Positions 6,092 through 8,405 of a stretch of DNA of 8,405 nucleotides are shown here, piece by piece. The stretch covers positions 1-8,405 of the forward strand of contig USBG01000066.1 in NCBI GenBank assembly GCA_900552855.1, in the 5' to 3' direction. The number at the start of each line of letters is the position of its first letter. Position 1 is the first letter of the stretch. This stretch comes from an uncultured Phascolarctobacterium sp. Lineage in GTDB: Bacteria > Bacillota > Negativicutes > Acidaminococcales > Acidaminococcaceae. Both the position numbers and the translations under genes were made by a program. A model generated the notes under the pieces. It did no database searches, had not been told where the DNA came from, and saw only the letters and a program-made list of their open reading frames with translations.

Positions 6092-6253
6092 TTACTTTTT
6101 AGCGTTAATACCCTTTAGCTGTGTACAGTGTCCACAGCCTCCGGAACAGGAGCTGCAGCCAACGCAGCCTCCACTTTTTTGGGTTTTCAAAATGCTTTTA
6201 GCTGCCAAATATACAGCCGCAATAATTACCAAGCCAATAATCCATGTTGCCAT
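6092..6253 (-). CDS. FeoB-associated Cys-rich membrane protein
   Basis: This 53-residue protein has a single N-terminal membrane helix (about residues 4-18, WIIGLVIIAAVYLAA), then a short basic linker (KSILKTQK) and a Cys-rich tail with Cys at 30, 33, 36, 40 and 43 (CVGCSSCSGGCGHC). It ends in LKGINAKK. This is the pattern of the small FeoB-associated Cys-rich membrane family. It is found beside feoB in many Bacillota and is presumed to help ferrous iron delivery or quality control at the transporter, though the mechanism is unproven. The ATG at 6253 has GAGGTG upstream at normal spacing. It follows feoB by 82 bases, with a hairpin between them, and both share the terminator at 5956-5921. The Cys spacing could bind Fe or an Fe-S centre; that is inference. 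Confidence 0.93.
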   Translation of the reverse strand: MATWIIGLVIIAAVYLAAKSILKTQKSGGCVGCSSCSGGCGHCTQLKGINAKK

Positions 6254-6268
6254 TACAGCACCTCTTTT

Positions 6269-6283
6269 CTAAAACCATTTTAG
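6269..6283. repeat. Small perfect hairpin before the Cys-rich gene's ribosome binding site
   Basis: CTAAAA (6269-6274) and TTTTAG (6278-6283) are inverted around a three-base loop, directly upstream of the AGAGGTG ribosome binding site of the Cys-rich gene. It is weak (A/T pairs) and may only be incidental. Confidence 0.35.
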
Positions 6284-6290
6284 GAGTGTT

Positions 6291-6324
6291 GCAGGCGGCC
6301 TGATTGGAGGGAGCAGCCGCCTGC
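6291..6324 (-). other. GC-rich intercistronic hairpin between feoB and the Cys-rich gene
   Basis: GCAGGCGGC (6291-6299) and GCCGCCTGC (6316-6324) form a perfect 9-bp stem around a 16-base loop, 11 bases after the feoB stop codon. On the minus strand it is followed by AACACTCC, with no U-run, so it should not terminate efficiently. It more likely shields the feoB 3' end or sets the ratio of feoB to the small downstream gene. Confidence 0.75.
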
Positions 6325-6335
6325 CTATATAACTC

Positions 6336-8405
6336 TTAGCGAGCTTCTACACTCAATACATTTGAACTGCCTTTTTTGGCAGGACGAACAAGCAGATATA
6401 TAAAGCCAATCAGCATTACTACTGCTATAGCAGCTCCAGCATCAAAGGCTTCGCCACCAACCAGCACCTTGCCCAGCTGATAGATAATCAGACAAACGCT
6501 GTAAGCATACAGATTTTGGAAGCAAATGGTTGCCCATGTCCACTTGGTGCTGTTCATCTCTCTGCTCATTGTAGCAATAGCTGCCAGACAAGGAGAGTTT
6601 AGCAGGTTGAACACCAGGAAGGAGAAGGCTGCCACAGCACTGGGGAACATTGCCATTACAGCATTCCACAGATCAGGCTCTTCTTCAGTAGCCTCTGCCA
6701 GACCGGACAAAATAGCCATAGTACTTACTACAGCCTCCTTAGCAACAAAGCCAGAGAAGGCTGCTGCTACGGATTGCCAGCTACTAAAGCCCAAGGGAGC
6801 AAAGATAGGAGCAATAGCACTACCAATTACTGCCATGAAGCTTTCTTCAACATTTTCTACCATTGCCAAGCTACCATCAACCATACCGCAGCTTGCCAAG
6901 AACCACATTACTACGCAGCACAGGAAGATTACAGTACCAGCTTTCTTCAAGAAGCCAGCTACACGCTCCCAAGCATGAATTAATACATTTTTCAACAGGG
7001 GCATATGATAAGGCGGAAGCTCCATAACAAAGGGAGCAGGTTCGCCTGCAAACAGCTCAGATTTTTTCAGAATAATGCAGGAGGTTACCACTGCAAAGAA
7101 GCCTAAGAAGTACATGATAGGTGCCATGTACCATTCACCACCCATAATCGCACCGGACAGTAACGCAATAACCGGCAGCTTAGCACCACAAGGAACAAAG
7201 GTGGTTGTCATAATAGTTAAGCGACGATCCTTTTCATTTTCAATAGTACGTGTTGCCATAATACCAGGCACACCACAGCCAGAAGAAATTAGAAGAGGAA
7301 TAAAGCTTTTACCACTCATACCAAATTGGCGGAAGAAGCGGTCCATAATGAAGGCAACACGAGCCATGTAACCACAGTCTTCTAAGAAGCTCAGTAACAG
7401 GAATACAATTGCCATTTGAGGAGCAAAGCCAATAGGTGCACCAACACCACCGATAATACCATCAACAACTAAGGAAATAATCCAGTCCTCTGCTCCAGCA
7501 GCCTCTAGCTGAGCCGCAGCCCAAGGCATAATCCATTCGCCAAAAAGCGTATCATTAGTAAAGTCCGTTACGATAGTGCCTACAGTTTCTACAGCAATGT
7601 AATATACAAGGAACATTACTGCAGCAAAGATTGGCAGTGCCAAAAAGCGGTTTGTCATAATACGGTCAATCTTGTCGGAGGTGCTTACACCAGTAACGCC
7701 TTTTTTAACAGCTTTCCCTACAAGCCTACCAATATATTCGTAACGCGCATTAGTAATGATGCTTTCGCTATCATCATCCAACTGCTCTTCGCAGCAGGAA
7801 ATAATTTCTTCAAGCTTCGCTTTTTCAGCTTCAGAAATCTTTAAGGATTTATAAACCTCATTATCTCGTTCAAACAGCTTTACTAATAGCCAACGCTCAC
7901 CAGCACCACAAGCACGCTCACCCACAAGCTTTTTGATATTCTTTAAAGCCTGCTCAACCTCTTCAGGGAAGGAGATATATTTAGGAGCTACACTCTTAGT
8001 AGCTTCTAAGGCCTTGTACATTGCGTCCTTGGTTCCCTCACCGCTAATAGCAGCAGCTTCAGCAACCTTACAGCCTAAAGCCTTTTCCAAAACAGCAACA
8101 TCAATTTTATCACCGTTTTTACGAGAGATATCCATCATATTCAGCGTAATTGCTACCGGAATTCCCATCTCTAAAAGCTGTGTTGTCAAATACAGGTTAC
8201 GTTCAATATTGGAGCTATCTACAAGATTCAAGATAGCATCTACCTTATTATCCAAAAGATAATTTCTGGAGATTACTTCCTCTAGTGTATACGGAGAAAG
8301 AGAGTAAATACCTGGCAAGTCAGTTATTGTCACTTCCTTATTACCCTTAAGCTTGCCCTCTTTCTTTTCTACAGTTACACCAGGCCAGTTACCCACATAT
8401 TGATT
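6336..8405 (-). CDS. feoB: Ferrous iron transporter FeoB (5' end beyond window)
   Basis: FeoB is the inner-membrane Fe2+ permease with a cytosolic G-protein domain. The frame is open to the window edge and begins ...NQYVGNWPGVTVEKKEG, so the P-loop (G1) and about 25-30 residues are missing; the GTG at 8396 is an internal codon, not the start. Visible are 689 residues: the switch I/G2 Thr in WPGVTVE, G3 DLPG (29-32), G4 NMMD (89-92), a G5-like AAISGEGT (118-125), the helical NFeoB domain up to about 245, then a polytopic membrane domain with both Gate motifs: SSGCGVPGIMATRT (about 374-387, with the conserved Cys) and VPCGAKLPV (about 404-412). SGFVAKEAVVSTMAIL lies nearer the C-terminus. The complete protein would be near 715-720 residues. 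The C-terminus has no FeoC or FeoA fusion. A feoA gene is not in the window and would be expected upstream. The gene is followed by the Cys-rich partner. Confidence 0.97.
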   Translation of the reverse strand, partial: NQYVGNWPGVTVEKKEGKLKGNKEVTITDLPGIYSLSPYTLEEVISRNYLLDNKVDAILNLVDSSNIERNLYLTTQLLEMGIPVAITLNMMDISRKNGDKIDVAVLEKALGCKVAEAAAISGEGTKDAMYKALEATKSVAPKYISFPEEVEQALKNIKKLVGERACGAGERWLLVKLFERDNEVYKSLKISEAEKAKLEEIISCCEEQLDDDSESIITNARYEYIGRLVGKAVKKGVTGVSTSDKIDRIMTNRFLALPIFAAVMFLVYYIAVETVGTIVTDFTNDTLFGEWIMPWAAAQLEAAGAEDWIISLVVDGIIGGVGAPIGFAPQMAIVFLLLSFLEDCGYMARVAFIMDRFFRQFGMSGKSFIPLLISSGCGVPGIMATRTIENEKDRRLTIMTTTFVPCGAKLPVIALLSGAIMGGEWYMAPIMYFLGFFAVVTSCIILKKSELFAGEPAPFVMELPPYHMPLLKNVLIHAWERVAGFLKKAGTVIFLCCVVMWFLASCGMVDGSLAMVENVEESFMAVIGSAIAPIFAPLGFSSWQSVAAAFSGFVAKEAVVSTMAILSGLAEATEEEPDLWNAVMAMFPSAVAAFSFLVFNLLNSPCLAAIATMSREMNSTKWTWATICFQNLYAYSVCLIIYQLGKVLVGGEAFDAGAAIAVVMLIGFIYLLVRPAKKGSSNVLSVEAR

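Noticed and set aside
6442..6669. 75-codon minus-strand frame inside feoB
   Set aside because: It overlaps conserved FeoB coding sequence in another frame and has no family features.
8394..8396. GTG at 8396 as the start of feoB
   Set aside because: The frame stays open to the window edge with NQY before it, matching the FeoB sequence between the P-loop and switch I; the true start is outside the window.
1..8405. CRISPR array, prophage genes, rRNA or tRNA genes
   Set aside because: No regularly spaced repeats, phage-type genes or tRNA/rRNA sequence were seen on either strand. The only direct repeats are the two 55-base copies and the 13-base pair within the element.

Overview
Nearly everything in this window reads on the minus strand. 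It looks like an ordinary chromosomal segment of a low-to-moderate G+C member of the Bacillota. The reasons are a tRNA-sensing T-box leader in front of valS, a valS-folC pair, a feoB gene followed by a small Cys-rich FeoB-associated membrane protein, AGGAGG-type ribosome binding sites and classical sigma-A promoters. The dispersed repeat next to folC and the gene order make me lean towards the Negativicutes, but that is an impression, not something the sequence proves.

Layout from right to left, which is the direction of transcription. (1) 8405-6336 is feoB, cut by the right edge so that its first few dozen residues, including the P-loop, are missing. It is followed by a GC-rich intercistronic hairpin (6291-6324), a 53-residue FeoB-associated Cys-rich membrane protein (6253-6092) and a rho-independent terminator (5956-5921). 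(2) A sigma-A promoter (5888-5860) drives a complete T-box leader (about 5854-5583) with a GUA (Val) specifier candidate, a UGGU tRNA-acceptor bulge and mutually exclusive antiterminator and terminator helices. Then come valS (5520-2866), a long hairpin in the 87-base valS-folC gap, and folC (2778-1471). (3) The stop codon of folC lies inside a structured, probably dispersed repeat (about 1472-1305). A 55-base core of this repeat recurs exactly, in the same orientation, at the left window edge (1-55). (4) Between the two repeat copies are a sigma-A-like promoter (1294-1266) that runs into a strong terminator (1228-1192) within about 70 nt, a complete Rpn/PD-(D/E)XK nuclease-family gene (1115-294) with its own terminator (231-190), and a cluster of small AACG-type inverted repeats (137-190).

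How the genes work together: feoB and its partner form a ferrous-iron uptake unit. valS and folC are housekeeping genes controlled, at least at the start, by valyl-tRNA charging. The Rpn-like nuclease gene is an accessory, mobile-type gene lying between direct repeats. No defence island, CRISPR array, prophage or clearly novel multi-gene system is visible. The points most worth following up are the repeat that brackets the nuclease gene and ends folC, and the short promoter-to-terminator transcription unit just upstream of the nuclease.
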